A stretch of 64,000 nucleotides of DNA, from positions 411,001 to 475,000 of the forward strand of contig NZ_CP032684.1 of the NCBI RefSeq assembly GCF_003627795.1, read 5' to 3'. The notes below the pieces were generated by a model, which worked only from the letters and a program-made list of their open reading frames with translations, was not told the origin of the DNA and searched no databases. This DNA comes from Rhizobium sp. CCGE531. Lineage in GTDB: Bacteria; Pseudomonadota; Alphaproteobacteria; Rhizobiales; Rhizobiaceae. Shown one piece after another: positions 28,741 through 36,899 of this stretch (positions are counted from its first letter, which is position 1; the number at the start of each line of letters is the position of its first letter). The position numbers were made by a program, and so were the translations under genes.

Positions 28741-30375
28741 ATGACGAAGCTGGGCAGTTGGTTCGTGATGGACAGGGCGGATCTCGTCGCGGGCATATCG
28801 GTTGCAGGCCTGATGCTGCCCGAAGCGGTCGCTTACGCGGGCATCGCCGGCTTGCCGCCGCATCGGGCTATTCTCGCCGGCATTGCCGGATGTCTCGTCT
28901 ATGCCATATTCGGCCGCAGCCGCTTTGCCATCGTCTCCCCCACATCCTCGTCGGCCGCCATTCTCGCTGCAACATTGGCGGTGGTTCCGGGCGATGCCAC
29001 CGTCAGGGCGGGCCTTGCCACGGTTGCCGTGGCGCTTGCCGGCATTCTGTTCCTCGTTGCCGGCGCATTGCGCCTCGGTGGCATCACCGGCTTTATTTCG
29101 CGGCCGGTGCTGCGCGGCTTCGCGCTGGGACTGGCAATCACCATCATCCTGCATCAGCTGCCGATTCTGGTCGGCGTGCCCGTGCAGGGCTCGAATATCT
29201 TGACCTATGCGGCAGCACTGTTCAGCGCGGTCCTGCAATGGAATCCGATCAGTGTTGCCGTCGGCGTCGTCGCGCTGGCGGCACTGCTGCTGCTGAAGCG
29301 GTTGCCGGGCGTTCCCGGCGCCTTCCTCGTGCTCGCCGCAGGCATCCTCGCCTCCTACCTGTTCGCTCTGGAAGGCCATGGAGTGAAGCTGGTCGGCGCA
29401 ATCGAGATCCTGCCGCAATGGCCGTCGCTGCCGGATGCTGGCTGGGCTGGCTATTCGCGCCTGGTGCAGTTCACGGTACCTCTGGTCCTCATCCTCTTTG
29501 CCGAATCCTGGGGAACGATGCGGGCCTTGGCGTTGCGCTATGGCGAGACGCTGGAGGTCAATCGCGAGCTTGGTGCGCTTGGCGCCGCCAACATCGCCAG
29601 CGCCGTCGTTCAGGGCATGCCGGTCGGCGCGGGTTTTTCCGCCGGCTTCGCCAGCGAGGCGGCGGGGGCAAAGACGCGGGCGACCACCGTCTTCGCCGCG
29701 ATCGGCCTTGCGATCCTGATTGCCTGTGCCGGGCCGCTGGTTGCGCTTCTGCCCGAGCCGGTGCTCGCCGCCGTCGTGGTCGCGGCCCTGACCCATGCGC
29801 TCGATCCCAGCCCGATCCTGCGTCTGCGCCGCCTGCATCGCGATTTCTACGTGGCGCTGGGCGCCGCTGTCGGCGTGCTGGCCCTCGGCGTCCTCAATGG
29901 CATGCTGCTGGCGATCGCACTCTCGCTCGCCGCCATGATGCATCGCCTGGCCTCGCCGCATGTCGCTCGTCTCGGTCGGCTGAACGACAGCCATGATTTC
30001 ATCGATGTCGGCAGGCACGATGATGCCTCCGAGATACCGGGCATTGCCATCTGGCGCCCCGGCGAAACCCTGTTTTTCGGCAATGCCGATACGATCTTCA
30101 GCGAGATATTGTTGGGCAGCCGCGGCGAAACCGGCTTGCGGGCGGTTATCCTCAGCCTGGAGGAGAGCTCCGATATCGACAGCACGGCGATGGACGCACT
30201 GATGGAGTTCGACAGCGCCATGCACCGCAGGGGTCTGCGCGTTCAGTTCGCCCGCGTGCATGACCGCGTCCGCGATCTTATGACGGCCGCCGGTGTTCCC
30301 GAGGTCGAGAACCGCTGCAGCTTCAGCGTCGATGACGCTGTGGCGGCGGTGATGGCGTCTTCGGGGGGCTGCTGA
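28741..30375 (+). CDS. SulP family anion permease with STAS domain
   Basis: A 544-residue SLC26/SulP transporter for sulfate, bicarbonate, dicarboxylate or similar anions. The transport domain (about 1-390) holds 12-14 membrane segments, including the opening DLVAGISVAGLMLPEAVAYAGIAGLPPH, which is the SulP signature. A cytoplasmic STAS domain follows (about 430-540) with AVILSLEESSDIDSTAMDALMEF. The DSTAM segment is the site that is phosphorylated in anti-sigma antagonists, though in SulP proteins it usually regulates transport. The gene is alone on its strand; no carbonic anhydrase gene is fused or adjacent, so the anion is undecided. Confidence 0.94.
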   Translation: MTKLGSWFVMDRADLVAGISVAGLMLPEAVAYAGIAGLPPHRAILAGIAGCLVYAIFGRSRFAIVSPTSSSAAILAATLAVVPGDATVRAGLATVAVALAGILFLVAGALRLGGITGFISRPVLRGFALGLAITIILHQLPILVGVPVQGSNILTYAAALFSAVLQWNPISVAVGVVALAALLLLKRLPGVPGAFLVLAAGILASYLFALEGHGVKLVGAIEILPQWPSLPDAGWAGYSRLVQFTVPLVLILFAESWGTMRALALRYGETLEVNRELGALGAANIASAVVQGMPVGAGFSAGFASEAAGAKTRATTVFAAIGLAILIACAGPLVALLPEPVLAAVVVAALTHALDPSPILRLRRLHRDFYVALGAAVGVLALGVLNGMLLAIALSLAAMMHRLASPHVARLGRLNDSHDFIDVGRHDDASEIPGIAIWRPGETLFFGNADTIFSEILLGSRGETGLRAVILSLEESSDIDSTAMDALMEFDSAMHRRGLRVQFARVHDRVRDLMTAAGVPEVENRCSFSVDDAVAAVMASSGGC

Positions 30376-30377
30376 AC

Positions 30378-30412
30378 CTGTTCTAAAATAGTAAACGCCG
30401 AATCTAGAACAG
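30378..30412. terminator. Possible bidirectional terminator
   Basis: Arms CTGTTCTA and TAGAACAG form an 8-bp stem with a 19-base AT-rich loop between the convergent SulP and 2H phosphoesterase genes. The right arm covers the stop codon of the minus-strand gene. Confidence 0.4.
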
Positions 30413-31027
30413 CGGCCAGTGCCAGACATGACCGTGTTCGCCGTCGCCTTGAAAGCTGTTCACCAGCGTGAAGTTTTCAACCGGCCACGTGACCGGCTCC
30501 TCCAACCTCATTTCGGGAAGAATGCGGTCGCAATAGAATAGCGTCATATGGGGTTGGAATGACCTGGGTATGCCACTTTCAAAGCCCATGCTTTGCATGC
30601 CGGCATCCAATTCCCGACGGAGTGTCGTTAGCCCTTCATTTTCTTCCCTGCACCAGAGGACATATTGACGGTTGTTGCCATTGCCGAATGTTCCCGCCCG
30701 ATCGAATACCAAGGGAAACGATTTCAGGCAGATGGTTGATCCGGCCCCCAACGCAGCGAAGGTGGCTTCCTCTTGGGAGCGGGAGACAATATCGATAGGA
30801 TAGATGGTGACATGGTAGAGACCATGCTTTCTTGGCGTGCGCGTGAGTCCGTTTCGCCGACTGTGGTCCACGGTCATTTCAGCGGCCAATTTAGCGATTT
30901 CCGGGTCCGGCAGCGCCGCAAAATAAAGAGCTTGTCCGCGCTTTGGCAGGCTTTTGCCTTTGCGCCTTATCGGCGGTTTGCCGAGATCCAATGACATTTG
31001 GTCCGCGCGCTGCATGGCTTTGTTCAA
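30404..31027 (-). CDS. 2H phosphoesterase / RNA 2',3'-cyclic phosphodiesterase-like
   Basis: A 207-residue protein of the LigT/ThpR 2H superfamily. The two signature HxT motifs are present, HVTIY and HMTLF, about 90 residues apart, which form the catalytic pair. The rest matches the two-lobed fold (ALYFAALPDPEI, then FLVFDRAGTFGNG-like segment). Family members open 2',3'-cyclic phosphates or act as RNA ligases in vitro. An in-frame ATG at 30997 may be the true start. It is convergent with SulP, so no functional partner is evident. Confidence 0.85.
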   Translation of the reverse strand: MNKAMQRADQMSLDLGKPPIRRKGKSLPKRGQALYFAALPDPEIAKLAAEMTVDHSRRNGLTRTPRKHGLYHVTIYPIDIVSRSQEEATFAALGAGSTICLKSFPLVFDRAGTFGNGNNRQYVLWCREENEGLTTLRRELDAGMQSMGFESGIPRSFQPHMTLFYCDRILPEMRLEEPVTWPVENFTLVNSFQGDGEHGHVWHWPLF

Positions 31028-31237
31028 AGCCGTCCCGGCTTTGCCTCCTCCTGTCTCTCGATCTCGAAACCATAGTACTCCGCGGCCATGAATTCAAGAA
31101 CAAAACATGAACGTATGTGTCAATGGATCTTTGCGGCCGTAAGCTTCACAAAAAAGGATCGAATAAAAGGGCGGCTTGATCCGTTCATTCCAGGTTCGGG
31201 CTTTCGTGCCCATTCTCACCAACAAGGAATGACAGCC

Positions 31238-31375
31238 ATGTTCACCAGACCAGTCTTCGCGGCCATTTTTCTCGCTCTCATCGGCCTTGGTATTGCGTCT
31301 TGCTCCACCTCGGGCGAGCGCAATTCCGGTGGCGGCATGACGTTGAATACTCCTCCGACCGGCGGCGGATATTGA
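31238..31375 (+). CDS. Small lipoprotein
   Basis: A 45-residue exported lipoprotein. The start MFTRPVFAAIFLALIGLG forms a hydrophobic signal, and IASC is a lipobox with the lipidated cysteine at about residue 22. The mature part is a short Ser/Gly/Thr-rich tail with no domain (STSGERNSGGG...). AAGGA lies about 9 bases before this ATG; a start three codons earlier would put the site on the codon itself. Such mini-lipoproteins are common in rhizobia and of unknown function. Confidence 0.7.
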   Translation: MFTRPVFAAIFLALIGLGIASCSTSGERNSGGGMTLNTPPTGGGY

Positions 31376-31514
31376 TACCTGTGCCTGCGAGTGTCTCAGC
31401 ATCGCTTCGCCGTCGTCAAAATGGTGGCAATTCTTAATCTTCGCAAGAATCGGGTTGAATTCGACGCCCCCGAGGACGATTTTCATGGCAAGTGGAAACA
31501 CAGGAGCTTTCGTC

Positions 31515-32078
31515 ATGAATGAGACAAAGCAGAATTATCTAATCTTCGAAACCGCAGGCGGCTTCTGCGGCATCGCGTGGAGCGATGTCGGTGTCATGCG
31601 CTTTCAATTGCCAACCAAGGATGCAGGGGCGACCGAGCGCCTGCTTCTGCGGCGCCTGTCGAATGCGCAGCCCGGCACACCGACGCTGGAGGTTGCGGAG
31701 ACGATCGCCAAGGTGCAGCGCTATTTCGCGGGCGAGGAAATCGACTTTTCGGGCGTGCCGCTCGACCTCAGCGAACAGGACGCGTTTTTCAGGCAGATCT
31801 ATGACGCCGCCCGGCAGGTCGGTTGGGGGCATACCACCACCTACGGGACGCTGGCAAAGCAGCTTGGCGTGGGGCCGGAGGCCGCGCGTGATGTCGGCCA
31901 GGCCATGGCCAAGAACCCGGTGGCGCTGATCATTCCCTGCCACCGCGTTCTGGCGGCGGGCGGCAAGATCGGCGGCTTTTCGGCGCCTGGCGGCTCGAAT
32001 GCCAAGGCGCGCATGCTGGAGCTGGAGGGCGTTCAGCTCGCGCCGCCGAAGCCGGTGCAGCAATCGCTTGGGTTTTAG
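31515..32078 (+). CDS. Methylated-DNA-protein cysteine methyltransferase
   Basis: A 187-residue suicide repair protein that removes methyl groups from O6-methylguanine. The C-terminal DNA-binding domain has the helix GWGHTTTYGTLAKQLG, the arginine-finger helix and the PCHRV active-site motif (Cys142), followed by GGFSAPGG. A ribosome site AGGAG lies 8 bases before the ATG. There is no fused Ada domain, so it is an Ogt-type constitutive enzyme. Its stop codon is immediately followed by a copy of the intergenic repeat family. Confidence 0.94.
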   Translation: MNETKQNYLIFETAGGFCGIAWSDVGVMRFQLPTKDAGATERLLLRRLSNAQPGTPTLEVAETIAKVQRYFAGEEIDFSGVPLDLSEQDAFFRQIYDAARQVGWGHTTTYGTLAKQLGVGPEAARDVGQAMAKNPVALIIPCHRVLAAGGKIGGFSAPGGSNAKARMLELEGVQLAPPKPVQQSLGF

Positions 32079-32079
32079 A

Positions 32080-32123
32080 GCAATTTCAGGAAAACTGCGT
32101 AGCGGTTTTCCGTCCGGAATTGC
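32080..32123. repeat. Rhizobial intergenic palindrome, copy 1
   Basis: A 44-base imperfect palindrome with ends GCAATT and AATTGC and an inner GGAAAA / GGTTTTCC part. It starts one base after the stop of the alkyltransferase gene. Copies at 34869, 36196 and (inverted) 54159 have the same length and ends. This is the type of short hairpin repeat known between genes in Rhizobiales. Confidence 0.85.
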
Positions 32124-32196
32124 GGGAGAACAATAGCGTATCATTGTCGTTCAAGCGGATCGGCTTATGGCCGGATCGCGATCTTCCTGCCGCGCC

Positions 32197-32700
32197 TCAT
32201 ACCGCTTGTTCCGATGATCTCTTCCGCCACAGAATTGCGAAGGCAAGACCGTGATTGACGAGCAGCAATGGCACGTAAAGCGCTGGTATATAAATGCCGG
32301 CGCCAAAGAGGCCGGGATTTCCGATTTTCATTACGCCCAGATAGTAGGCGTTCAGAAGATCCAGGGTTCCCCAGATATTGAATATCCAGACAATCGGAAC
32401 CGCGATTGGCCACCGCCAGGAAAGTGCCGCCATTGAAACAAGCGCGAGAACAGCTGCGATGAGATCACCCCATCCGACTTGATTGGCGAAATCCGGACTC
32501 AACTCCGAAGATACGAATCCGGATACCAGAAAGTTCATGCCGAAGAACCTGAACGCATGGAAAGCCGCGAGAAGTCTCAGCGCCTCATGGCGCGGCATGG
32601 CACGAACCGCTGGCCAGACATAGATGTAAGCCACCACCGAACTGGTCAGGAAGGCGCCGGCGACGCTGAGAACGAATGGAAGATTGAAGTCCGGCGGCAT
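32197..32700 (-). CDS. Small four-helix membrane protein, paralogue of 36293
   Basis: A 167-residue protein with four predicted membrane helices (about 8-28, 45-65, 78-100 and 135-158). A conserved block RLLAAFHAFRFFGMNFL follows the first loop, and GWGDLIAAVLAL opens the third helix. The protein at 36293 has the same blocks (TLHSFRFFGLAFL, YGNFATGLLAML) at the same places, so the two are paralogues. No family name or function is known to me. It is downstream of the muconolactone-isomerase-like gene, in the same operon 49 bases away, controlled probably by the divergent LysR at 33229. Confidence 0.8.
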   Translation of the reverse strand: MPPDFNLPFVLSVAGAFLTSSVVAYIYVWPAVRAMPRHEALRLLAAFHAFRFFGMNFLVSGFVSSELSPDFANQVGWGDLIAAVLALVSMAALSWRWPIAVPIVWIFNIWGTLDLLNAYYLGVMKIGNPGLFGAGIYIPALYVPLLLVNHGLAFAILWRKRSSEQAV

Positions 32701-32749
32701 GCTCGGATTCCTTTGTATTTGTTGGATATATTTCGATATCTGAGGGTAC

Positions 32750-33091
32750 TCAGGAATTGGCCATGAGCAAGCGGAGCGGCCAAAGCGGGCCGATTGCGAT
32801 GTATTCGTGGTCCATGAGATTTTGCTTGGCTAACGGTAGGTCCTCCATGATTGCCTGTGCCTCGGCGACATCGCTGGAATCCAGCAGGAAGATGGCTCCG
32901 CGACCGTCGCCCCGCGAATACCATTCGCGAATCTTCCCACTGAGATAGAGCTGCACCGTCTGCTGGATTTCAGCGGGCATGACGGCCATGACTTGTTCGC
33001 GTGTGACGCCCGCCTTCACGGTAAGGATGATCATCACCCCGGTGGTTGCGGGCGAGATGGCCTGGGCCTGGGTAGGGGTTGGATGGGTCAT
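32750..33091 (-). CDS. Muconolactone isomerase-like dimeric barrel protein
   Basis: A 113-residue protein that looks like a ferredoxin-like dimeric alpha/beta barrel of the muconolactone delta-isomerase / YciI type: MIILTVKAGVTREQVMAVMP, a long helix, KIREWYSRGDGRGAIFLLDSSDVAEAQAIMEDLP, then a last strand. The order strand, helix, strand, strand, helix, strand is complete. No specific isomerase activity can be claimed. AGGAG lies 8 bases before the ATG. It is divergent from LysR at 33229 across 137 bases and comes before the small membrane protein. Confidence 0.75.
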   Translation of the reverse strand: MTHPTPTQAQAISPATTGVMIILTVKAGVTREQVMAVMPAEIQQTVQLYLSGKIREWYSRGDGRGAIFLLDSSDVAEAQAIMEDLPLAKQNLMDHEYIAIGPLWPLRLLMANS

Positions 33092-33228
33092 GGAAGCAGC
33101 TCCTGTGAGAGGGGTCGGGAAGACGCCACCGATCGTTTTCACGGTCTCGTTTCGGCGACGTCCTGATTTGCAACTCAAAGATAAGACCGCTTTTCACGAG
33201 CGACTATTCTCGATAATGTCGACGAGTT

Positions 33229-34140
33229 ATGAAGCAGAACTTCACAGTCAGGCAGGGTGCACTCGATGGCGTCGAGGCCTTCCTGAGTGTTGCCCAGCAC
33301 CGCAGTTTTCGCAAAGCAGCCGCGGAGCTCGGGGTAACGCCATCGGCGATCAGCCAGGCGGTGCGCACTCTCGAGGCGCGTATCGGCGCGGCACTCTTTA
33401 TACGCACGACGCGCAGTGTTGGCCTGACCGAAGCCGGCGAGCGATTCCTATCGCGCGCAAAGCCCGCTTTCGCGGAGCTTGTCGCCGCAAGCGAGGGCGC
33501 GCGTGACCTGGGGCAGCGGCCCGCCGGACTGTTGCGCCTCACGGTGCCGCGGGCAGTGGTGCCGATCCTGCTGGAGCCGCTAATCGCATCCTTCTGCCAG
33601 GCCTATCCCGAGGTCGAGGTGGAGATCGCCGCAAGCGCGGACCTGGTCGATATCGCCGCCGAAGGGTTTGACGCCGGCGTCCGGCTGGGCCAGTTCGTCG
33701 AGGCTGATATGATCGCGGTCCGGCTGACGCCGCCCTTTCCCTTCGTGGTCGTCGGCAGCCCCGAATATCTACGCCGGATGGGACGGCCGGAACTCATCGA
33801 GGATCTGCGTCAACATGCCTGCATACGCATTCGCCGTTCGAATGGGTCAATCGCGCCATGGTCGTTCGTCAACGGCAACAAGCCGATCGAGGCCATCGTC
33901 TCGGGGCCGCTAATTGCCCACGATTTCCCCACCATGCTTGGGGCGGCGGTGGAAGGTATGGGGCTTGTGCAAGTGCCTGAGCCGATCGCTGCTGGACCAG
34001 TGAAAGCGGGAGAACTCGTACACGTCCTGGAGCCGTTCGCGCCAATGGCGCCGGGTGTGTTTCTCTACTATCCCAGCCGCCATCAAGTGATGCCGAAGCT
34101 GCGGGCCTTCATCGATCACGTCAGGAGCCGCAAGCCTTAG
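33229..34140 (+). CDS. LysR-family regulator (intact copy of the duplicated locus)
   Basis: A 303-residue LysR regulator: MKQNFTVRQGALDGVEAFLSVAQHRSFRKAA, recognition helix PSAISQAVRTLEARI, then the effector domain ending YYPSRHQVMPKLRAFIDHV. It is divergent from the isomerase-like gene. Its upstream region and first about 125 bases recur, decayed, at 38130-38267 in front of the HxlR gene, including the CGACTATT..CGATAATGTCGA segment, which is probably its own binding site. No ribosome site is obvious just before the ATG, but an AGTTATG context is kept in both copies. Confidence 0.93.
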   Translation: MKQNFTVRQGALDGVEAFLSVAQHRSFRKAAAELGVTPSAISQAVRTLEARIGAALFIRTTRSVGLTEAGERFLSRAKPAFAELVAASEGARDLGQRPAGLLRLTVPRAVVPILLEPLIASFCQAYPEVEVEIAASADLVDIAAEGFDAGVRLGQFVEADMIAVRLTPPFPFVVVGSPEYLRRMGRPELIEDLRQHACIRIRRSNGSIAPWSFVNGNKPIEAIVSGPLIAHDFPTMLGAAVEGMGLVQVPEPIAAGPVKAGELVHVLEPFAPMAPGVFLYYPSRHQVMPKLRAFIDHVRSRKP

Positions 34141-34376
34141 GCTGCGCGTATCGGGAAAGGAACGCGTGATGCAATTATGCTATCGGTGCCTTCCTGGATG
34201 GAAGGTATCGCCGTTGCCCTCATCCCCGTTCGATTATTTCGATAGGTTCTAACGCTTTGTTATTACCTTGCTTTGGAACTAAAGGTCGTGCGAGATCGTT
34301 TATCTCTAACTTCGATACGACGCTGATGTCGTTCCCGGCCGGCTGGGTAAGCGGCGTTCTTTAGGGACATCTCATC

Positions 34377-34817
34377 ATGAAGATTTCGTCTGGATTTCGT
34401 TCAGTCGCGGTTGCCGCCATCGCCGTCGCGGGGATTGGCTTTGCCAGCGCTGCGCATGCCGATAGCGGCACGATCCGTTTTGCCGTCTACAAGGCGGCTT
34501 TCTTCGTCGGTGGCTCCGGAGGGGAGGGTACGCTGACCTTCCATGGCCGGCGCTATCCCGTCTCGATCGGCGGCATCTCGGGCGGCCTCGCTTTCGGTGC
34601 CTCCAAGACCTATTTCAGCGGTACCGTGCGCCACATTCGCCGTGCCCAGGATGTCAGCGGCGTCTACGGCGCAGCCGGCGGCGGCGGCGCGGTCGGCAAG
34701 GGCGCCCAGATAATCGTCATGACCAATGACAAAGGCGCTGAGCTTGAACTCACGGGCCGGCAGGTCGGCCTGCAAGTCAACGCCGATATCAGCGGCATGA
34801 GCATCAGGGTGAAGTAA
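34377..34817 (+). CDS. Exported glycine-rich protein, unknown function
   Basis: A 146-residue protein with a clear signal peptide (about 1-28, cleaved after AAHA). The mature part begins DSGTIRFAVYKAAFFVGGSGGEGTL and is a repeated strand-turn pattern rich in glycine: RRYPVSIGGISGG, GVYGAAGGGGAVGKG, and a final strand pair LELTGRQVGLQVNADISGMSIRVK. It resembles a family of uncharacterised rhizobial secreted beta proteins; no name is certain. It is single, 236 bases after the LysR gene, and followed by a repeat copy. Confidence 0.75.
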   Translation: MKISSGFRSVAVAAIAVAGIGFASAAHADSGTIRFAVYKAAFFVGGSGGEGTLTFHGRRYPVSIGGISGGLAFGASKTYFSGTVRHIRRAQDVSGVYGAAGGGGAVGKGAQIIVMTNDKGAELELTGRQVGLQVNADISGMSIRVK

Positions 34818-34868
34818 GGCGTTACTCCCTTCGTCATCCCCTGGATAGGCCCGATTTGCTGAATTAAA

Positions 34869-34967
34869 GCAATTCCAGGAAAAGTACGCGGCGGTTTTCC
34901 GTCCGGGATTGCGGAAAACAAGAGGATAGAGCCTTTTCGCGATTCGAAGAAAAGCGGAAGGGCTCTA
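34869..34967. repeat. Composite intergenic repeat, copy 2
   Basis: A 44-base palindrome (34869-34912) of the same family as at 32080, followed after 14 bases by a second hairpin with arms TAGAGCC (34927-34933) and GGCTCTA (34961-34967). The copy at 36196 has the same two-part layout. It lies 51 bases after the exported glycine-rich protein gene. From 34968 to 35080 nothing is seen. Confidence 0.8.
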
Positions 34968-35080
34968 GCAATCGGGCACCTCTGGGAAAGCCGCCCAGGG
35001 AGGACCGCTGCGCTTGCTCGTCACTCTGCGCCAATAGCTACCCTTGGCTTATTGCCGCCGACTGGATCTTCGGCGACGGG

Positions 35081-35368
35081 TCACGCCGCCCGATAGTTCT
35101 GCGCCACGACGCTCCCGGGAAAGGCCTTCGAGTTTGTCAGCTTGAGAGGCGTCGGCGCCGCCAACCCGTCGGTGGAGGTCGGCCACCAGGCGGTCATGGC
35201 TTCGAAGCTGTGGCTGCCCGTGATGGGCAGGCTGGCGTTCCATATGGTTTTTACGGCCCAGACTTTCTCCTCGTTGCGGTTCCAGCCCGAGGACGGCCAG
35301 ATCGGCAACTTCCGACAGCTCGTGATTATTTTTGCCGCTGCCGCTCGCGAGGACGAGGATGCCGTCAA
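35081..35368 (-). CDS. Unassigned ORF, possible gene remnant
   Basis: A 95-codon frame opening at a TTG that overlaps the stop of the upstream metallopeptidase gene. Nearly all codons end in G or C, as in the real genes of this window, and the last 55 residues (VWAVKTIWNASLPITG... to QNYRAA) read like genuine protein with many Trp and Pro residues. The first 35 residues are less convincing. It is either a coupled small gene, or the end of a longer gene that has lost its 5' part, or the peptidase reading frame continued after a frameshift. No family recognised. Confidence 0.35.
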   Translation of the reverse strand: MTASSSSRAAAAKIITSCRKLPIWPSSGWNRNEEKVWAVKTIWNASLPITGSHSFEAMTAWWPTSTDGLAAPTPLKLTNSKAFPGSVVAQNYRAA

Positions 35369-36081
35369 TACACCATCTCAAAGGATTGGCCTGCGGCAAC
35401 ATTCGCTAGGAGCTGCGTTACGGCGGGGGAACCGCCGTGGTCCGCAATCCACTTGCTCACCCGGCAGGCGGCTTTCGCGTAGAGGCTGGTCGACGCCGCG
35501 CTTTCAATCCAAGCGCTCCTCGACGTCGGTAGCGCACCATCCGGTTCCACCAGGCAACGATCGGGCGATGACGTTGGCCTCAGGTAGCGGCTATCATCGG
35601 AAACGAGGACCGCAACGCCCTCATCGAACCATTGCGGCACATCACGACGGAAAGTCTTGATCAGTCCGATCCGGGTATGAAGTTCGATGTGCGACATCTC
35701 GTGTGATGCAATGGTGACGGTCGTTCCTTGGAGCGAGAGGAACAATGCGAGATTGAGGAGCGCCATGCCGCGCGATTTTCCGCCGCCGATCTTGCGGTAA
35801 CAATTATCGTCGCCGCAGACGAAGATTTTGGGATCACCATCGATCGTCCCGTAGAATTGGCGGAGCCGGTCGCGAGCCGCGGCAATCGTCTGGAGCACGG
35901 CTGCCTGCTGCTGGGGAGCCATCCCATCCTCGACATAGACCTGACCCTGGGTCTTCTTGAACCCCAGGCAGTTCGGGCACGCTACAGCGGCCACCGTGGG
36001 ATATGCGGCCGAGACGCCGGCGGCTGTCGTCGCAATCAGAAGGATTGCGAGTGTGGCTGCTTTCATCGATCTTGACACCAT
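35365..36081 (-). CDS. Exported HExxH zinc metallopeptidase-like protein
   Basis: A 238-residue exported protein. The signal peptide spans about 6-27 (MKAATLAILLIATTAAGVSA). A cysteine pair CPNC and a later CGDDNC follow, then a gluzincin-like zinc motif in ASHEMSHIELH, with a downstream glutamate in WFDEGVAVLV as the third ligand, as in MA-clan peptidases. No close family name is known. GGAAGGAG lies directly upstream of the ATG at 36081; the alternative ATG at 36066 would still keep the signal. The longer frame upstream runs through a repeat element and is rejected. Confidence 0.75.
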   Translation of the reverse strand: MVSRSMKAATLAILLIATTAAGVSAAYPTVAAVACPNCLGFKKTQGQVYVEDGMAPQQQAAVLQTIAAARDRLRQFYGTIDGDPKIFVCGDDNCYRKIGGGKSRGMALLNLALFLSLQGTTVTIASHEMSHIELHTRIGLIKTFRRDVPQWFDEGVAVLVSDDSRYLRPTSSPDRCLVEPDGALPTSRSAWIESAASTSLYAKAACRVSKWIADHGGSPAVTQLLANVAAGQSFEMVY

Positions 36082-36195
36082 GCTCCTTCCAGTCCCGTGG
36101 GTATGAGTTCCTGCCATGGCTTTCATAACGTTACCGGTTGGCGCGCGAATGCGAAGCACAGAGCATCGTTTGAAAGGCAAGCGGAGAGTACTGGA

Positions 36196-36295
36196 GCAAT
36201 TCCAGGAAAAGTGCGCAGCGGTTTTCCGTCCGGAATTGCTAGACAACAGAGAGATAGAGCGGTTCAGAGATTCCGTGAAAAACTGAACCGCTCTA
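36196..36295. repeat. Composite intergenic repeat, copy 3
   Basis: The 44-base palindrome (36196-36239) is followed after 15 bases by a perfect 13-bp hairpin, arms TAGAGCGGTTCAG (36255-36267) and CTGAACCGCTCTA (36283-36295). The last arm contains the stop codon of the membrane-protein gene ending at 36293, so the second hairpin may act as a terminator or 3' stabiliser. Confidence 0.85.
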
Positions 36296-36817
36296 GGATG
36301 CGGCCGTATCGCCGGCGAGGGAAGAAGCCATGTTCGATCGAGAACGCGCGAGCAGATAGAATGCCGCGAGGTGCGTGATCATCTGCAGTGGCATGTAGAT
36401 GATCGGGAACGCGTACATGGCACCGAGTTCGCCTGCGACAGCAGGAAGGTCGACTTGAACCGCGTGGTAAAAGTCGAAGGCAACGTCGGCTACCCCTATG
36501 AGATTGAAGGCGAGGACGAGCAGCCAAAATAGCGGACGTATCCTGACCGCGAGCAGCGCCAGCATGGCCAGCAGCCCGGTCGCGAAGTTGCCGTAGGCGG
36601 CGAACGTGGCGAAGCCGGCGGGCAGATTGGCGCCAACCACGCCGGGAAGCAGGAAGGCGAGCCCGAAGAAGCGGAAGCTGTGCAGGGTCGCAATGGCTCG
36701 TTGCGCATCGGCGTGATCCATCACCTTGAGCCTCGGCCAGATGTATGCACCGAAGCAAAGCAGCCATGGGATATAGGCCAGGACGAGATGGGTTAGGAAT
36801 AGGATTTGCGCCGGCAT
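36293..36817 (-). CDS. Small four-helix membrane protein, paralogue of 32197
   Basis: A 174-residue membrane protein with four predicted helices (about 5-25, 45-65, 75-95, 130-155) and the same blocks as the protein at 32197: LHSFRFFGLAFL, YGNFATGLLAML, a DVAFDFYHAV segment before helix 4, and a P-I-I-Y-M-P-L-Q region where the paralogue has YIPALYVPLL. The function is unknown. It lies 82 bases after the epoxide hydrolase gene on the same strand, mirroring the position of the other copy behind the isomerase-like gene. Its stop is within repeat copy 3. Confidence 0.8.
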   Translation of the reverse strand: MPAQILFLTHLVLAYIPWLLCFGAYIWPRLKVMDHADAQRAIATLHSFRFFGLAFLLPGVVGANLPAGFATFAAYGNFATGLLAMLALLAVRIRPLFWLLVLAFNLIGVADVAFDFYHAVQVDLPAVAGELGAMYAFPIIYMPLQMITHLAAFYLLARSRSNMASSLAGDTAAS

Positions 36818-36899
36818 GTGCGCTCCTTTCAGGTGGTTTCGTTCGTCAAGCCGCGGCCTCCAACACCGCGGTCAGGATGCCGAGCCGGTCTTCCCTCGG

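Noticed and set aside
28588..30429. A 613-codon frame antisense to SulP
   Set aside because: The SulP protein on the plus strand has clear family motifs; the antisense text does not.
33200..33228. A possible perfect palindrome directly before LysR 33229
   Set aside because: Checked base by base, the two halves pair poorly; only the conservation with 38117-38150 supports a binding site.
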